DNA of 64,000 nt from CAVUDO01 sp963740255 (GTDB taxonomy: Bacteria; Actinomycetota; Actinomycetes; Mycobacteriales; Cryptosporangiaceae). The stretch spans positions 930,001-994,000 of the forward strand of contig CAVUDO010000002.1 of assembly GCA_963740255.1 (NCBI GenBank), given 5' to 3'. The translations under genes and the position numbers were made by a program. Below, one piece after another: positions 7,127-17,551 of this stretch; the stretch's first letter is position 1, and every line of letters starts with the position of its first letter. The notes under the pieces were generated by a model. The model searched no databases. It saw only the letters and a program-made list of their open reading frames with translations, and was not told the origin of the DNA.

Positions 7127-7882
7127 ATGCGCCTGCTGCTCCCCCAGCCCGAACCGGCCGACGCCGCGACAGCCGATCTGGACGACGCGGCACTGGTCGC
7201 CCTCTACGACCCGTCTGACCGCACCGTCCCGACGCTGCGGATGAACTTCGTCGCCAGCCTCGACGGCGCCGTGACCGTCGACGGGTGCTCCGAGGGCCTG
7301 TCCAACGACCCCGACCAGCGGGTGTTCCGGCTGCTCCGCGAGGTGTGCGACGCGCTCATGGTGGGCGCCGGCACGTTGCGGAAGGAGGGTTACGGCGCGC
7401 TGACCCTGGACAAGGGGCGCCGCTCGCGCCGGGTCGCGCGCGGCCTGGCCCCGGTGCCGCCGCTGGTCGTGGTGTCCAGCGCCCTGGACCTCTCCCCCGC
7501 CCACCCGATGTTCACCGAGGCGCCGGTGCGGCCGCTGATCCTCACCCACGCCTCCTCCCCGCCCGGCCGGCGGGCCGCGCTGGGCGAGGTCGCCGACGTC
7601 CTCGTGCACGGCGACACCGCGGTCGACCTCGCCGCCGGGCTGGCCGACCTCGCCGAGCGGGGCCTGCGCCAGGTGCTCTCGGAAGGCGGCCCCACGCTGT
7701 TCGGCTCGCTGGTCGCCGCGGACGTCGTCGACGAGCTGTGCCTGACCGTGTCCCCGCTGCTGGCCGGCGCGGGGGCGGGCCGGATCGTGGCCGGGCACGC
7801 CTCGCCCGACCCGCGGTCGGTGCGCCTTGCCCACTTGCTGGAGGCCGACGGCGTGCTGCTCACCCGTTACGTCCGGGCCTGA
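7127..7882 (+). CDS. RibD C-terminal domain reductase (pyrimidine reductase family)
   Basis: This 251-aa protein covers a full RibD_C/dihydrofolate-reductase-like fold. It has MNFVASLDGAV (residues 37-47), the nucleotide-binding VGAGTLRKEGYG and the C-terminal EGGPTLFGSL segment. RibD_C proteins reduce 5-amino-6-ribosylaminouracil phosphate with NADPH in riboflavin synthesis. Stand-alone copies outside rib operons often have unknown substrates, and no rib gene lies nearby. A TAGGGC sequence ends a few nt before the ATG and there is no Shine-Dalgarno sequence, which suggests a leaderless message. Confidence 0.8.
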   Translation: MRLLLPQPEPADAATADLDDAALVALYDPSDRTVPTLRMNFVASLDGAVTVDGCSEGLSNDPDQRVFRLLREVCDALMVGAGTLRKEGYGALTLDKGRRSRRVARGLAPVPPLVVVSSALDLSPAHPMFTEAPVRPLILTHASSPPGRRAALGEVADVLVHGDTAVDLAAGLADLAERGLRQVLSEGGPTLFGSLVAADVVDELCLTVSPLLAGAGAGRIVAGHASPDPRSVRLAHLLEADGVLLTRYVRA

Positions 7883-7949
7883 CACCCGCCCGCCCGCCAC
7901 GCCCCCGTGTCGACGGGGCGCCGCCGGCGGGGTCTGCTTGACTGAGGCC

Positions 7950-9019
<1,070 letters not shown>

Positions 9020-9023
<4 letters not shown>

Positions 9024-10576
9024 CCCTGCGGCGCCGCGGCACCCCGGTGCTCGCGGCGCTGGTCGCCGTCGGCGTGCTCGCCGGGTGCGGCCCCGCGTCG
9101 GACCCGACCGGGATCTGGACGGCGCGCAGCCCCGTGCTCCCGTCCTCGACCAGCCAACCCGCCACGCAGACCGTGCAGTGGCGGGACTGCAAGAAGGACG
9201 TCCAGGCGATGGCCGGTACGTCGCTGTCGGGCACCCGGGCCGACTGCGGGACGCTGCGGGTGCCCCGCGACTGGGCCGAGCCGGCCGGGCCGACGTTCGA
9301 CCTGGCCCTGGTCCGGATGCGCCGCACCAACCAGCGGAACCGGATCGGCTCGCTCCTCGTCAATCCCGGCGGGCCCGGCGGGTCGGGCATCAAGCTCGCG
9401 GCCGTCACCCCGCTGTTCCTGCCGGCGGGCATCCTGCGGCAGTTCGACGTCGTCGGGTTCGACCCGCGCGGCGTCGGCCGCTCCACCGCCGTCGAATGCA
9501 TCCCCGCCGCCACCCTGGACGCGGCCACGGCGGCCGAGCCCGACCCGGTGGACACCCGCGAGTTCGACCGGCAGGCCGCGCTCTGGCGCGGCGTGGGCAG
9601 GGCCTGCGGCGCGAAGTACGGACCCGCGACGCTGGGGCTGTTCAACACCGAGCAGACCGCTCGCGACATGGACGCGATCCGGCAGGCCGTCGGCGACCAG
9701 AAGCTCAGCTACCTCGGGTACTCCTACGGCACCGAACTCGGCGCGGCCTACGCGAAGCTCTTCCCGAACCGGATCCGCGCGCTCGTCCTGGACGGCGCGG
9801 TCGACCCGCGGCTGGACTCGGTGACCGAGTCGGAGAATCAGGCGGTGGGCTTCGAGAAGGCGTTCGACAACTTCGCCACCGACTGCCAGGGCAAGACCAC
9901 GTGCGCCGTCGGCCCGGACGCCCGGGCCACGCTGAACCGGGTGCTCGCCGAGGCGCGATCCCGGCCGGTGCCGGGGAAGGGCGGCGAGAAGCGGGCCGCG
10001 ACGTCCGGCCACGTGCTCACCGCCGTGGTGGCCTCGCTGTACTCGCGGCAGAGCTGGCCCCGCCTGGCCGGGGCCATCGCCGACGTGGACAACGGCGACC
10101 CGACGACGGTCTTCCGGATCGTCGACGAATGGCAGGACCGCGGCCCGGGCGGCCGCTACACCTCCAACCAGGCCGACGCGATCCTGGCGATCAACTGTGC
10201 CGACGATCCCAAGCCGGCGACGCTCGCCGACGTCCGCCGGCTGCAGGGCCAGTGGCGGGCGACGTACCCGCTGTTCGGCGCACCGCTCGCGCTGTCGCTG
10301 ATGGGCTGCGCGGTGTGGCCCGGCACCCACCACGCGTGGACCCCAGGACCCGCGGTCGGCGCCCCGCCGATCGTCGTGGTCGGAACCGTCGGCGACCCGG
10401 CCACCCCGTACGCCAACACAGCCAAGCTCGCCCGCCTGCTCGGCACCGGCATCGTGGTCACCTACCGGGGTGAGGGCCACACCGCCTACCCGCAGACGAC
10501 CTGCCTGCGCGAGGCGGTGGACGGTTACCTGCTCCGGCTGGACCCGCCGGCCGACGGGACCAGCTGCCCGGCCTGA
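9020..10576 (+). CDS. Secreted alpha/beta hydrolase lipoprotein, tripeptidyl-aminopeptidase-like
   Basis: This 518-aa protein has a lipoprotein signal (VLAALVAVGVLAGC, lipobox LAGC near residue 22). An alpha/beta-hydrolase of the SlpD/SlpE and proline-iminopeptidase class follows. The oxyanion segment NPGGPGGSG is near residue 112. The nucleophile motif GYSYGTEL is near 233, the acid is probably in GDPATPY and the histidine in GEGHTAY close to the C-terminus. The family releases N-terminal peptides or hydrolyses esters outside the cell. GTG 9020 overlaps the ligase stop (GTGA), so translation is coupled even though the functions look unrelated. Confidence 0.85.
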
Positions 10577-10613
10577 CCGCCGGTGGCCCCGCCCTGTTCA
10601 CCGCGACTGCCGC

Positions 10614-11306
10614 TCACCCCGCGGACGGTGGCCGCGCGGCGTCGAGCAGCATCACCACCGCGGCGTCGGAGACCTGCGCGAAGTCGGTGTACCAGCGGCC
10701 GACCGCGCCCAGCCGGTCGGCCCACACCAGGCAGACCACCTCGTCCGCGTCGCCGCCGGTGACGAGCGCGGCGGCGCGATCCGCCGAGGCGACCGGAGCG
10801 GCGAAGATCAGCCGGGCGGGATGCTCCGCCCGCACCGCCCGCAGTGCGGCCCGGGCGCTGACCCCCGTGGCCAGGCCGTCGTCGACGACCACCACGACGC
10901 GCCCCGCCACCGCGGGCGCCGGCGCGTCCCCCCGGTAGCGGGCGAGCCTGCGCCGCACCTCTGCCCGCGCCGCCTCCACGTGCCGGGCCAGCTCGTCGGA
11001 GTCCAGCCGGACCCGGCTGAGCAGGTCGGCGTCGAGCACCGCCGGGCCGTCCGCGGTGACCGCACCGATACCGAGCTCGGGCTGCCAGGGCAGACCCACC
11101 TTGCGCACCACCTGGACGTCCAACTCCGCCCCGAGCGCCGCCGCGACCGGAGCGGCCACCGGCACGCCGCCCCGTGGCAGGGCCAGCACCAGCGGCACGC
11201 GATGGGCGGGCGGGTGCGCAGTGTCGGCCGCCCAGCGGGCCAGTGTCTGCCCGACGACCGGAGCGAGCTGCCGTCCGCCGTCGTCGCGATCGGCGAAGGG
11301 AACCAT
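10614..11306 (-). CDS. Phosphoribosyltransferase (COG1926 type)
   Basis: This 230-aa protein has the type I PRPP-binding loop VVVVVDDGLATGVSA (about residues 122-136) and an N-terminal LALPRGGVPVAAPVA flexible-loop region. In COG1926 proteins the nucleobase substrate is unknown. The gene follows a dienelactone-hydrolase-like gene by 23 nt on the same strand. In many bacteria these two domains are fused into one protein, which supports a joint role. ATG 11306 is chosen because the longer frame overlaps the upstream gene. Confidence 0.8.
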   Translation of the reverse strand: MVPFADRDDGGRQLAPVVGQTLARWAADTAHPPAHRVPLVLALPRGGVPVAAPVAAALGAELDVQVVRKVGLPWQPELGIGAVTADGPAVLDADLLSRVRLDSDELARHVEAARAEVRRRLARYRGDAPAPAVAGRVVVVVDDGLATGVSARAALRAVRAEHPARLIFAAPVASADRAAALVTGGDADEVVCLVWADRLGAVGRWYTDFAQVSDAAVVMLLDAARPPSAG

Positions 11307-11329
11307 CGTCGGCCTGCTGGCGCCGTCGT

Positions 11330-12094
11330 TCAGGACGGCGGCCGGCCTGCGCCGAGATGGCGCCCGAACCACTCGGCAGCCTGGGCCGCGACCTCCGACA
11401 GGGCACCGGCCTCCTCGAACAGATGGGTGGCGCCGGCCACCACGTGCACCTTCGACGGGCCGCCGAGCGCGTCGGCGGCCTGCCGGTTGAGCGCGAGCAC
11501 CGGGTGGTCCAGGGCGCCGACGATGAGCAGCGTCGGCGCCCGCACCGAAGCCAGCCAGCGACTCGCCAGGTCCGGACGCCCACCGCGGCTGACCACTGCC
11601 CGCACCTGGCCGACCCGTTCCGCGGCGGCGGCGAGCGCGCCCGCGGCGCCGGTGCTCGCACCGAACAGGCCGATCGGCAGCGCGGCGTTCTCCGGCTGGC
11701 CGGCGAGCCAGCCCACCGCCTCGGTCACCCGGCGGCCGAGCAGCTCCACGTCGAAGCGCACCTGCCCGGTGCGGTGGTCCTCCTGCTCCTCCGCCGCGGT
11801 GAGCAGGTCCACCAGCACGGTCGCGAACCCGGCCTGGTGCAGCGCCCGGGCGACCGTGCGGTTGCGGGGGCTGTGGCGCGAACTGCCGGTGCCGTGGGCG
11901 AAGAGCACCACGCCCCGCGGGTTCTCCGGCCGCCGGACCACCCCGTCCAGCTCGGCGTCGCCGGTCCGGATCGACACGGCGGTGGTGGCCGGACCCGCGT
12001 CCCCACCGGTGGAGTCCGCGTGCTGGACGTGCGGTCGGGTGGGACGGGGTCGGACCTGGGAGCCCCGCTGCTGCGGTCGAGCCTGGTCGGGCAT
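11330..12094 (-). CDS. Dienelactone-hydrolase-like alpha/beta hydrolase
   Basis: This 254-aa protein has VVLFAHGTGSS (oxyanion strand, about residue 62) and nucleophile elbow GLFGASTGAAG (about 147). The acid is in LIVGALDHPVL and the histidine in VAGATHLFEE. About 40 N-terminal residues are polar and low-complexity. ATG 12094 follows a strong GGAGGGGGAGG ribosome site. It is paired with the phosphoribosyltransferase downstream, a frequent two-gene or fused unit whose substrate is unknown. Confidence 0.85.
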   Translation of the reverse strand: MPDQARPQQRGSQVRPRPTRPHVQHADSTGGDAGPATTAVSIRTGDAELDGVVRRPENPRGVVLFAHGTGSSRHSPRNRTVARALHQAGFATVLVDLLTAAEEQEDHRTGQVRFDVELLGRRVTEAVGWLAGQPENAALPIGLFGASTGAAGALAAAAERVGQVRAVVSRGGRPDLASRWLASVRAPTLLIVGALDHPVLALNRQAADALGGPSKVHVVAGATHLFEEAGALSEVAAQAAEWFGRHLGAGRPPS

Positions 12095-12195
12095 GCGCCT
12101 CCCCCTCCGTGGCTCACCCGCGGGTGCGTAGGCACCGCGGCGGCCGCCGGACACCGGCGTGCCTCTAGAGCATGACCCCGCAACGCCGGGCCGCG

Positions 12196-12579
12196 CTACT
12201 CCTCCAGGCCGCGCTGCTCGTCCTCGCGCCGCTGCTCGCGGGCGACGCGGCGCTGCTCCTCGGCGCGCTCGCGGAGCCCGCGGAGGAAGGTCTCGTCGTC
12301 GTCCGGGTTGGTCGCGACCTGGCGGCCGGGACGGTCGTACTCCGGGAAGCGTCCGGTGTTGCCCTTGTACGGCAGCCCGTTCACGCCGGCCGACTCTCGT
12401 GGGCGGCCCAGGACGAGCCAGAGGATCGAGCCGATGTCCGGCACGAGCAGCACGATGACCAGCCACAGCAGCTTCGGGAGATTCCGGCACTCCGCCCGGT
12501 CGGTGGTGATCACGTCGATGATGCAGAACACCCACAGGACCAGCAGCAGAAAGCCCACCAGTCCGCCGAACATCACCAC
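12196..12579 (-). CDS. PLDc_N-domain small membrane protein
   Basis: This product of about 127 aa has two membrane helices (residues 4-22 and 37-56). Between and after them lies the PLDc_N (phospholipase D-nuclease N-terminal) signature, with IIDVIT, LPKLLWLVIVLLVPDIGSILWLVLGRPR and the charged tail. GTG 12579 is preferred because GGAGGGAG lies 6 nt upstream. TTG 12585, GTG 12576 and ATG 12573 are also in frame. The C-terminus is a charged, Arg/Glu-rich helix. Role unknown. Confidence 0.75.
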   Translation of the reverse strand: MVMFGGLVGFLLLVLWVFCIIDVITTDRAECRNLPKLLWLVIVLLVPDIGSILWLVLGRPRESAGVNGLPYKGNTGRFPEYDRPGRQVATNPDDDETFLRGLRERAEEQRRVAREQRREDEQRGLEE

Positions 12580-12726
12580 AGCCAACTCCCTCCGTCCGGT
12601 CGGAGGGTAGCCGAGCGCCGCCAGGCCGGACGCCGCCCGTGCGCCACGTCAGGGCGCCGGTACCCCGGGCGAGGGTGCGCCACGCCAGGGCGTCGGAGCG
12701 GGAGAGCCGCCGGGCCCCCGACAAGC

Positions 12727-12764
12727 CGGTGGCCGCGCTCCTCCGGAGAGGAACACGGCCACCG
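12727..12764 (-). terminator. Probable terminator of cspA
   Basis: A 9-bp perfect inverted repeat (CGGTGGCCG / CGGCCACCG) starts about 24 nt beyond the cspA stop. Its loop itself contains a CCTC/GAGG hairpin. There is no U-tract, as is usual in high-GC actinomycetes. Confidence 0.6.
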
Positions 12765-12787
12765 CCTGGAGCGAGTGTGCGCAGAAA

Positions 12788-12991
12788 TCAGACTGCGCGG
12801 ACCTGCTCGGCCTGCGGGCCCTTCTGGCCCTGCGTCACGTCGAACTCGACGCGCTGGTTCTCGTCCAGCGACCGGAAGCCTTCACTGGCAATCGCCGAGT
12901 AGTGCACGAAAACGTCGGCGGTGCCGTCGTCGGGTGCGATGAAGCCGAAGCCCTTCTCGGCGTTGAACCACTTCACTGTGCCTTGAACCAT
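12788..12991 (-). CDS. cspA: Cold shock protein, CspA family
   Basis: The 67-aa product is a single cold-shock domain with both RNA-binding motifs, KGFGFI (residues 13-18) and VFVHY (27-31). The family melts RNA secondary structure and acts as an RNA chaperone. Length and sequence are standard for actinobacterial CspA/SCO-type proteins. ATG 12991 is preceded by GAAGGAGA. A leader of roughly 160 nt separates it from a strong promoter, consistent with post-transcriptional control through a structured 5' UTR. A hairpin follows the stop. Confidence 0.95.
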   Translation of the reverse strand: MVQGTVKWFNAEKGFGFIAPDDGTADVFVHYSAIASEGFRSLDENQRVEFDVTQGQKGPQAEQVRAV

Positions 12992-13158
12992 GAGATGTCG
13001 TCTCCTTCAGGGGACGGTGGCTGCCCGCACCGTGCGGGTGGCCGTGCGTTGCGCGCGATCTCTATGCGCGTTCCCCGAGCCGGAGCCGGAAAACAGAAAA
13101 CGCCCGCGATCACAACTCGCGAGCGTCGAAACGTACGAGAACTGCAACAACGCTGGCC

Positions 13159-13186
13159 AGCATAGCAGCGGGACGCGCGGCGTCAA
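13159..13186 (-). promoter_or_regulatory. Sigma-70 promoter of cspA
   Basis: On the minus strand TTGACG (13186-13181) and TATGCT (13164-13159) are separated by 16 nt. This is one of the best promoter matches in the window. Transcription from about 13152 would give a leader of about 160 nt before cspA. The -35 box overlaps the stop codon of the polymerase-domain gene upstream. Confidence 0.7.
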
Positions 13187-14223
13187 CCACCGTCGCCGCT
13201 GGTCATCGGCCTGGCCCGGCTGGGCTGCACCCGAGGGGGCTCGCCGGGCATCTTCGGATAGTTCGGCGGGTAGGGCGCGTCGCCCAGACCGCGGTCGCGC
13301 TCGTCCCGGTCGGCCCACTCCAGCAGCGGCTCCAGGCCGACCGCGACGTCGTCGATGCCGGCGTGCAGGTCGCCCAGCGCGGCGAACCGGGCCGGCACCG
13401 TGCGGACGGTGAAGTCCTCACTGCGCACGTCGGGCACCTCGTCCCAGGTGACCGGCGTCGAGACCGGCGCGCCGGGCGCGCCCCGGATGCTGTAGGCGCT
13501 GGCGATCGTCCGGTCGCGGGCGTTCTGGTTGAAGTCGATGAACACCCGCTCGCCGCGCTCCTCCTTCCACCACGCGGTGGTGGCCAGGGCCGGTATCCGC
13601 CGCTCCACCTCCCGGGCGAACGCGAGTGCGGCCCGGCGGACGTCGGTGAAGCCCCGCTCCGGCCGGATCCGGACGTAGATGTGCAGACCCCGGCCGCCGG
13701 AGGTCTTCGGCCAGCCCACCCAGCCCAGTCCGTCCAGCACCTCGCGGACGGTGCCGGCCACCACCCGGGCGTCGGCGAGGTCGGTGCCCGGCTGGGGGTC
13801 GAGGTCGATGCGCAGCTCGTCGGGCCGCTCGGTGTCGGCGCGCCGGGAGTGCCACGGGTGGAACTCGATCGTGGACATCTGCACGGCCCAGACCACGGCA
13901 GCCAGCTCGGTGACGCGCAGCTCGTCGGCGTGCCGACCGCTGGGGAACGTCACCCGCACCGTCTGCACCCACGGCGGCGCGCCGTGCGGCAACCGCTTCT
14001 GGTAGACCTTCTCGCCTTCCAGGCCGTCCGGGTAGCGGTGCAGCATGCACGGCCGCTCGCGCAGCGCCCGCAGGATGCCCTCCCCCACGCTCAGGTAGTA
14101 CTCGGCGATGCCGAGCTTGGTGAGTCCGAGGTCGGGGAAGTAGACCCGGTCGGGGTTGCTCACCCGCACCGTCCGGTCCCCCACCTCGAGCTCCACCGCT
14201 GGCGTCTTCTCCCGGGCGGCCAT
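13183..14223 (-). CDS. Stand-alone LigD-type polymerase domain (Prim-PolC-like)
   Basis: This 346-aa protein is a LigD polymerase/primase domain without ligase or nuclease parts. Recognisable segments are SNPDRVYFPDLGLTK, IEFHPWHSR, the catalytic DELRIDLDPQPG (two Asp), KTSGGRGLHIYV and RVFIDFNQNARDRTIASAYS. The family is an archaeo-eukaryotic primase-fold polymerase that inserts ribonucleotides in end joining or gap filling. In mycobacteria a stand-alone copy is encoded beside ligC and the two act in excision repair. Here ligC is 4 kb away on the other strand. ATG 14223 is used; an upstream ATG at 14250 is possible. Confidence 0.88.
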   Translation of the reverse strand: MAAREKTPAVELEVGDRTVRVSNPDRVYFPDLGLTKLGIAEYYLSVGEGILRALRERPCMLHRYPDGLEGEKVYQKRLPHGAPPWVQTVRVTFPSGRHADELRVTELAAVVWAVQMSTIEFHPWHSRRADTERPDELRIDLDPQPGTDLADARVVAGTVREVLDGLGWVGWPKTSGGRGLHIYVRIRPERGFTDVRRAALAFAREVERRIPALATTAWWKEERGERVFIDFNQNARDRTIASAYSIRGAPGAPVSTPVTWDEVPDVRSEDFTVRTVPARFAALGDLHAGIDDVAVGLEPLLEWADRDERDRGLGDAPYPPNYPKMPGEPPRVQPSRARPMTSGDGG

Positions 14224-14405
14224 GAGGCGACGGTAGCCGGCCGGGGCCATCCCGTCACCGGACGCGCAGGTCCACCTGCTCGGCTTTCGGCCGACAACGG
14301 TGTATTCCTGGACGTCAGGAGGTTGCCCCGCCACCTCCTGGTCAGCGGATCCGGCGGTCGGTGCGCGGTCGTCGGCGTCGTACCTGTCGAGCGGAAGAGG
14401 CTGGC

Positions 14406-14895
14406 ATGGCCGGGAACGCATCGGCGGCGCGCCGCACCGGGGGGGCCGGGGTGGTCGAGCCCGTGCTGGCCGCGCTGTTCGGCACCGCGCTGCCCGTGCG
14501 TTCCGGGCCTGGGACGGCAGCGAACTGGGACCCCCCGGCGGCCCGACCAGGCACAGGTCGACAAGTGCGAGCTGATCTGCCGGAAACTCGGCCTGCTGCC
14601 GGGGATGCGGCTGCTCGATGTCGGCTGCGGGTGGGGAACGCTCGCGGTGCACGCGGCCACCGCGCACGGCGTCACGGTCGTCGGGGTGGCCAACCTGGAG
14701 GAACACTGGGACGAGTGCGTCCGGCTCACGTCGCCCGGCCGGGCGCGGATATGGCGGCTCTACCTGGCCGGCTCGGCACTGGCGTTCGAACGGAACCGGA
14801 TCTCGATCCACCAGGTGCTCGCCGTCCGGCCGGACCAGCGCGGACGCAGCGGCATGCCCGCCACCCGGCAGGGATGGCTCGGCACGACTGTTTGA
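14406..14895 (+). pseudogene. Decayed cyclopropane-fatty-acyl-phospholipid synthase
   Basis: Three pieces of one protein lie in three reading frames. The N-terminus (from ATG 14406, VVEPVLAALFGTALPVR) shifts frame near 14500, where one T appears missing from a CGT-TTC junction, into RAWDGSELGPP. A third frame then gives DKCELICRKLGLLPGMRLLDVGCGWGTL, the SAM-binding motif I. The text finally jumps to the conserved C-terminus EEHWDECVRL...RIWRLYLAGSALAFE and HQVLAVRPD. About 100 residues before motif I and the core between motif I and the C-terminus are gone. It is a clear relic of a CFA/mycolic-acid-cyclopropane-type methyltransferase, now non-functional. Confidence 0.85.
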
Positions 14896-15024
14896 TGCCC
14901 GTGCGAGCGATTCGCGTGCACGCAGAACTGTGCCGACACCTGGAGTTCATGACACGGCGCTGTGGGACTGGTAAGCACGGCGGCGTACCGATTTCCGGTG
15001 ACCCAGGTGACCCAGGAGGCCTCC

Positions 15025-17424
15025 GTGCCGTTACCGTCCCGTGTGGGCAGTCCCCGCATCCTTCTCCGTTCCGTGGCGGTGACCGCCGCGGCGGCACTGG
15101 CCACGGCGGGCGCCGCCACGATGGCCACTCCGGCCGCCGCCGTCTCCCCCGACGTGGTGATCAGCCAGGTGTACGGCGGCGGCGGCAACACCGGTGCCCC
15201 CTTCACCCGCGACTACATCGAGCTGGCCAACCGGGGCGCGGCCGCGGTCGACCTCACCGGCTGGAGCGTCCAGTACGGCTCGGCCACCGGCAGCACGTAC
15301 CAGGTCACCCCGCTCACCGGCAGCATCGCTCCCGGCGCCCGCTACCTGATCGCCGAGGCGCAGGGCGCGGGCGGCACGGCCCCGCTGCCCGCTGCCGAGG
15401 TCACCGGCACGATCGCGATGAGCAGCACCGCCGGCAAGGTCGCCCTGGTCACCAGCGCCACCGCGCTGACCTGCGGTGCCGACTGCGACACCGCCGCAGG
15501 CGTCCGCGACTTCGTCGGCTACGGCACCACCGCGAACGACTTCGAGGGCTCGGGCCCCACGTCCACGCTGTCCAACACGACCGCGGCGCTCCGGGCCGCC
15601 ACCCCCGACACCGACGACAACGCGGCCAACTTCACCTCCGGCCCCCCCGCCCCCAAGGGCGCCGTCGAGCCTCCGGTCGATCCCCCCACCGAGGCCCGCA
15701 TCGCCGCCGTCCAGGGCAAGGCCCACAGGTCGCCACTGGCGGGCAAGGACGTGACCGGTGTGGTCGGCGTCGTCACCGCCGTCGGGCGCAACGGCTTCTG
15801 GATGCAGGACCCCGAGCCCGACACCGACCCGGCGACCAGCGACGGCCTGTTCGTCTTCACCAGCACCGCACCGACCGTCGCGGTGGGCAACGCCGTGACG
15901 GTGGCCGGCACGGTCACCGAGTTCCGGGCCGGCGGCGCCAGCAGCGCCAACCTGACGACCACCGAGCTGACCCGCGCGACTGTCGCCGTCACCGCGCCGG
16001 CGGCGACAGTGCCGGCCCCGACCCTGCTCGGTCCGGGCGGGCGGGCGGCACCCACGCCGGTACGCACGGACTCTCCCGGTGACGTCGAGTCCTCGTCGGT
16101 TTTCGACCCGGCCGCCAACGCGCTGGACTTCTACGAGTCGCTGGAGGGCATGCTCGTCCGGGTGACCGACTCGGTCGCCACCGGCCCGACGGCGTCCTTC
16201 GGCGAGATCTCCGTGCTCCCCGGCGGCGCCGGCAGCCCGCGGACCGTCCGCGGCGGCGTCCGCTACACCTACCCCGACGCCAACCCCGAGCGGGTCATCC
16301 TCGACGACCTGCTCGCCCCGCTGCCCACCGTGGACACCGGCGACCTGCTCCCCGGCAACGTCGACGGCGTCATCGACTACGCGTTCTCCAACTTCAAGCT
16401 GATCGTGCTCGCCACCCCGACCGCGACGCGGAAGGCCCTCCCGCGCGAGGTCACCCGGGCCGAGCGTCCGCTGGAGCTGTCGGTGGCGACGTTCAACGTG
16501 GAGAACCTCGACCCGACCGACCCGGCGGAGAAGTTCGCCCAGCTCGCCGGCCTGATCACCACCAATTTGTCCACTCCGGACATCCTCACGCTGGAGGAGA
16601 TCCAGGACGACAACGGCGCCACCGACGACGGGACGGTGACCGCGGCGGGTACCTACGCCAAGCTGATCGACGCGATCGTGGCCGCCGGCGGCCCACGCTA
16701 CGCCTTCCGGCAGATCGACCCGGAGAACAAGAAGGACGGCGGCGAGCCCGGCGGCAACATCCGGGTCGGCTTCCTGTTCAACCCGGAGCGGACGACGTTC
16801 GTCGACAAGCCCGGGGGCGACGCGACGACCGCCACCACGGTGGTCAGGGACGGCCCGCGGGCCGGACTGACCCTCTCCCCCGGCCGGATCGACCCGACCA
16901 ACCCGGCGTTCGCCAACTCCCGCAAACCGTTGGTCGGCGAGTTCCGGTTCATGGGCGCGAAGATCTTCGTGATCGGCAACCACTTCTCGTCCAAGGGCGG
17001 CGACCAGCCGCTGTTCGGACGGTTCCAGCCGCCGACCCGGAGTTCGGAGACCAACCGCCACGCCCAGGCCCAGGTGGTGAAGACGTTCGTCCAGTCGATC
17101 CTCGCCGTCGACGAGTCGGCGAACATCGTGATGCTCGGGGACGTCAACGACTTCGAGTTCTCCGAGACGACCGACATCCTCGTCGCGGGCGGCCTGGTGG
17201 ACCTGCCCCGAACCCTGCCCGAGCCACAGCGCTACAGCTACGTGTTCGAGGGCAACTCGCAGGTGCTCGACCACATCATGGTCAGCAACGGGCTCTTCGC
17301 CGACCGGTGGGGACCTTTCGGCAAGGTGGACTACGACATCGTCCACGTCAACAGCGAGTACGCCGACCAGGCGTCCGACCACGACCCGCAGGTGGTGCGG
17401 CTGAAGCCGTTCCCCGGCAGCTGA
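15025..17424 (+). CDS. Secreted ExeM/NucH-family endonuclease with lamin-tail domain
   Basis: This 799-aa protein starts at GTG 15025, 5 nt behind AGGAGG. It has a Sec signal peptide (about residues 10-38, cleavage after ATPAAA). A lamin-tail domain (about 41-165, ISQVYGGGGNTGAPFTRDYIELANRG) and an OB-like region (about 215-320) come next. The C-terminal endonuclease/exonuclease/phosphatase domain (about 487-795) includes VATFNVENLDP, LTLEEIQDDNG, FVIGNHFSSKGGD, VMLGDVNDFE and ASDHDPQVV, with the catalytic His and Asp residues present. Such enzymes digest extracellular DNA for phosphate or biofilm turnover. It is transcribed alone and followed by a hairpin terminator. Confidence 0.92.
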   Translation: MPLPSRVGSPRILLRSVAVTAAAALATAGAATMATPAAAVSPDVVISQVYGGGGNTGAPFTRDYIELANRGAAAVDLTGWSVQYGSATGSTYQVTPLTGSIAPGARYLIAEAQGAGGTAPLPAAEVTGTIAMSSTAGKVALVTSATALTCGADCDTAAGVRDFVGYGTTANDFEGSGPTSTLSNTTAALRAATPDTDDNAANFTSGPPAPKGAVEPPVDPPTEARIAAVQGKAHRSPLAGKDVTGVVGVVTAVGRNGFWMQDPEPDTDPATSDGLFVFTSTAPTVAVGNAVTVAGTVTEFRAGGASSANLTTTELTRATVAVTAPAATVPAPTLLGPGGRAAPTPVRTDSPGDVESSSVFDPAANALDFYESLEGMLVRVTDSVATGPTASFGEISVLPGGAGSPRTVRGGVRYTYPDANPERVILDDLLAPLPTVDTGDLLPGNVDGVIDYAFSNFKLIVLATPTATRKALPREVTRAERPLELSVATFNVENLDPTDPAEKFAQLAGLITTNLSTPDILTLEEIQDDNGATDDGTVTAAGTYAKLIDAIVAAGGPRYAFRQIDPENKKDGGEPGGNIRVGFLFNPERTTFVDKPGGDATTATTVVRDGPRAGLTLSPGRIDPTNPAFANSRKPLVGEFRFMGAKIFVIGNHFSSKGGDQPLFGRFQPPTRSSETNRHAQAQVVKTFVQSILAVDESANIVMLGDVNDFEFSETTDILVAGGLVDLPRTLPEPQRYSYVFEGNSQVLDHIMVSNGLFADRWGPFGKVDYDIVHVNSEYADQASDHDPQVVRLKPFPGS

Positions 17425-17431
17425 GGCGGCC

Positions 17432-17476
17432 GCGACGACGGGACCGTGCCCTGTCCGGGTGCGGTCCCGGCGTCGT
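17432..17476 (+). terminator. Terminator hairpin behind the secreted nuclease
   Basis: CGACGACGGGACC (17433-17445) pairs with GGTCCCGGCGTCG (17463-17475), a 13-bp stem with one mismatch and an extra G-U pair at the base. It begins 8 nt after the stop. No U-tract follows. Confidence 0.65.
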
Positions 17477-17551
17477 GTGCGGGGTCTTACCGGTTGGTGA
17501 CGGTCACCCGGACGGCGGGCCAGCGTGCGTGTGCCGTCGTACCGTGGGGGG

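Noticed and set aside
5436..7193. A 585-codon minus frame containing the PadR protein
   Set aside because: Only the last 183 codons are PadR; the long extension is low-complexity antisense to two convincing plus-strand genes, and ATG 5987 has a ribosome site.
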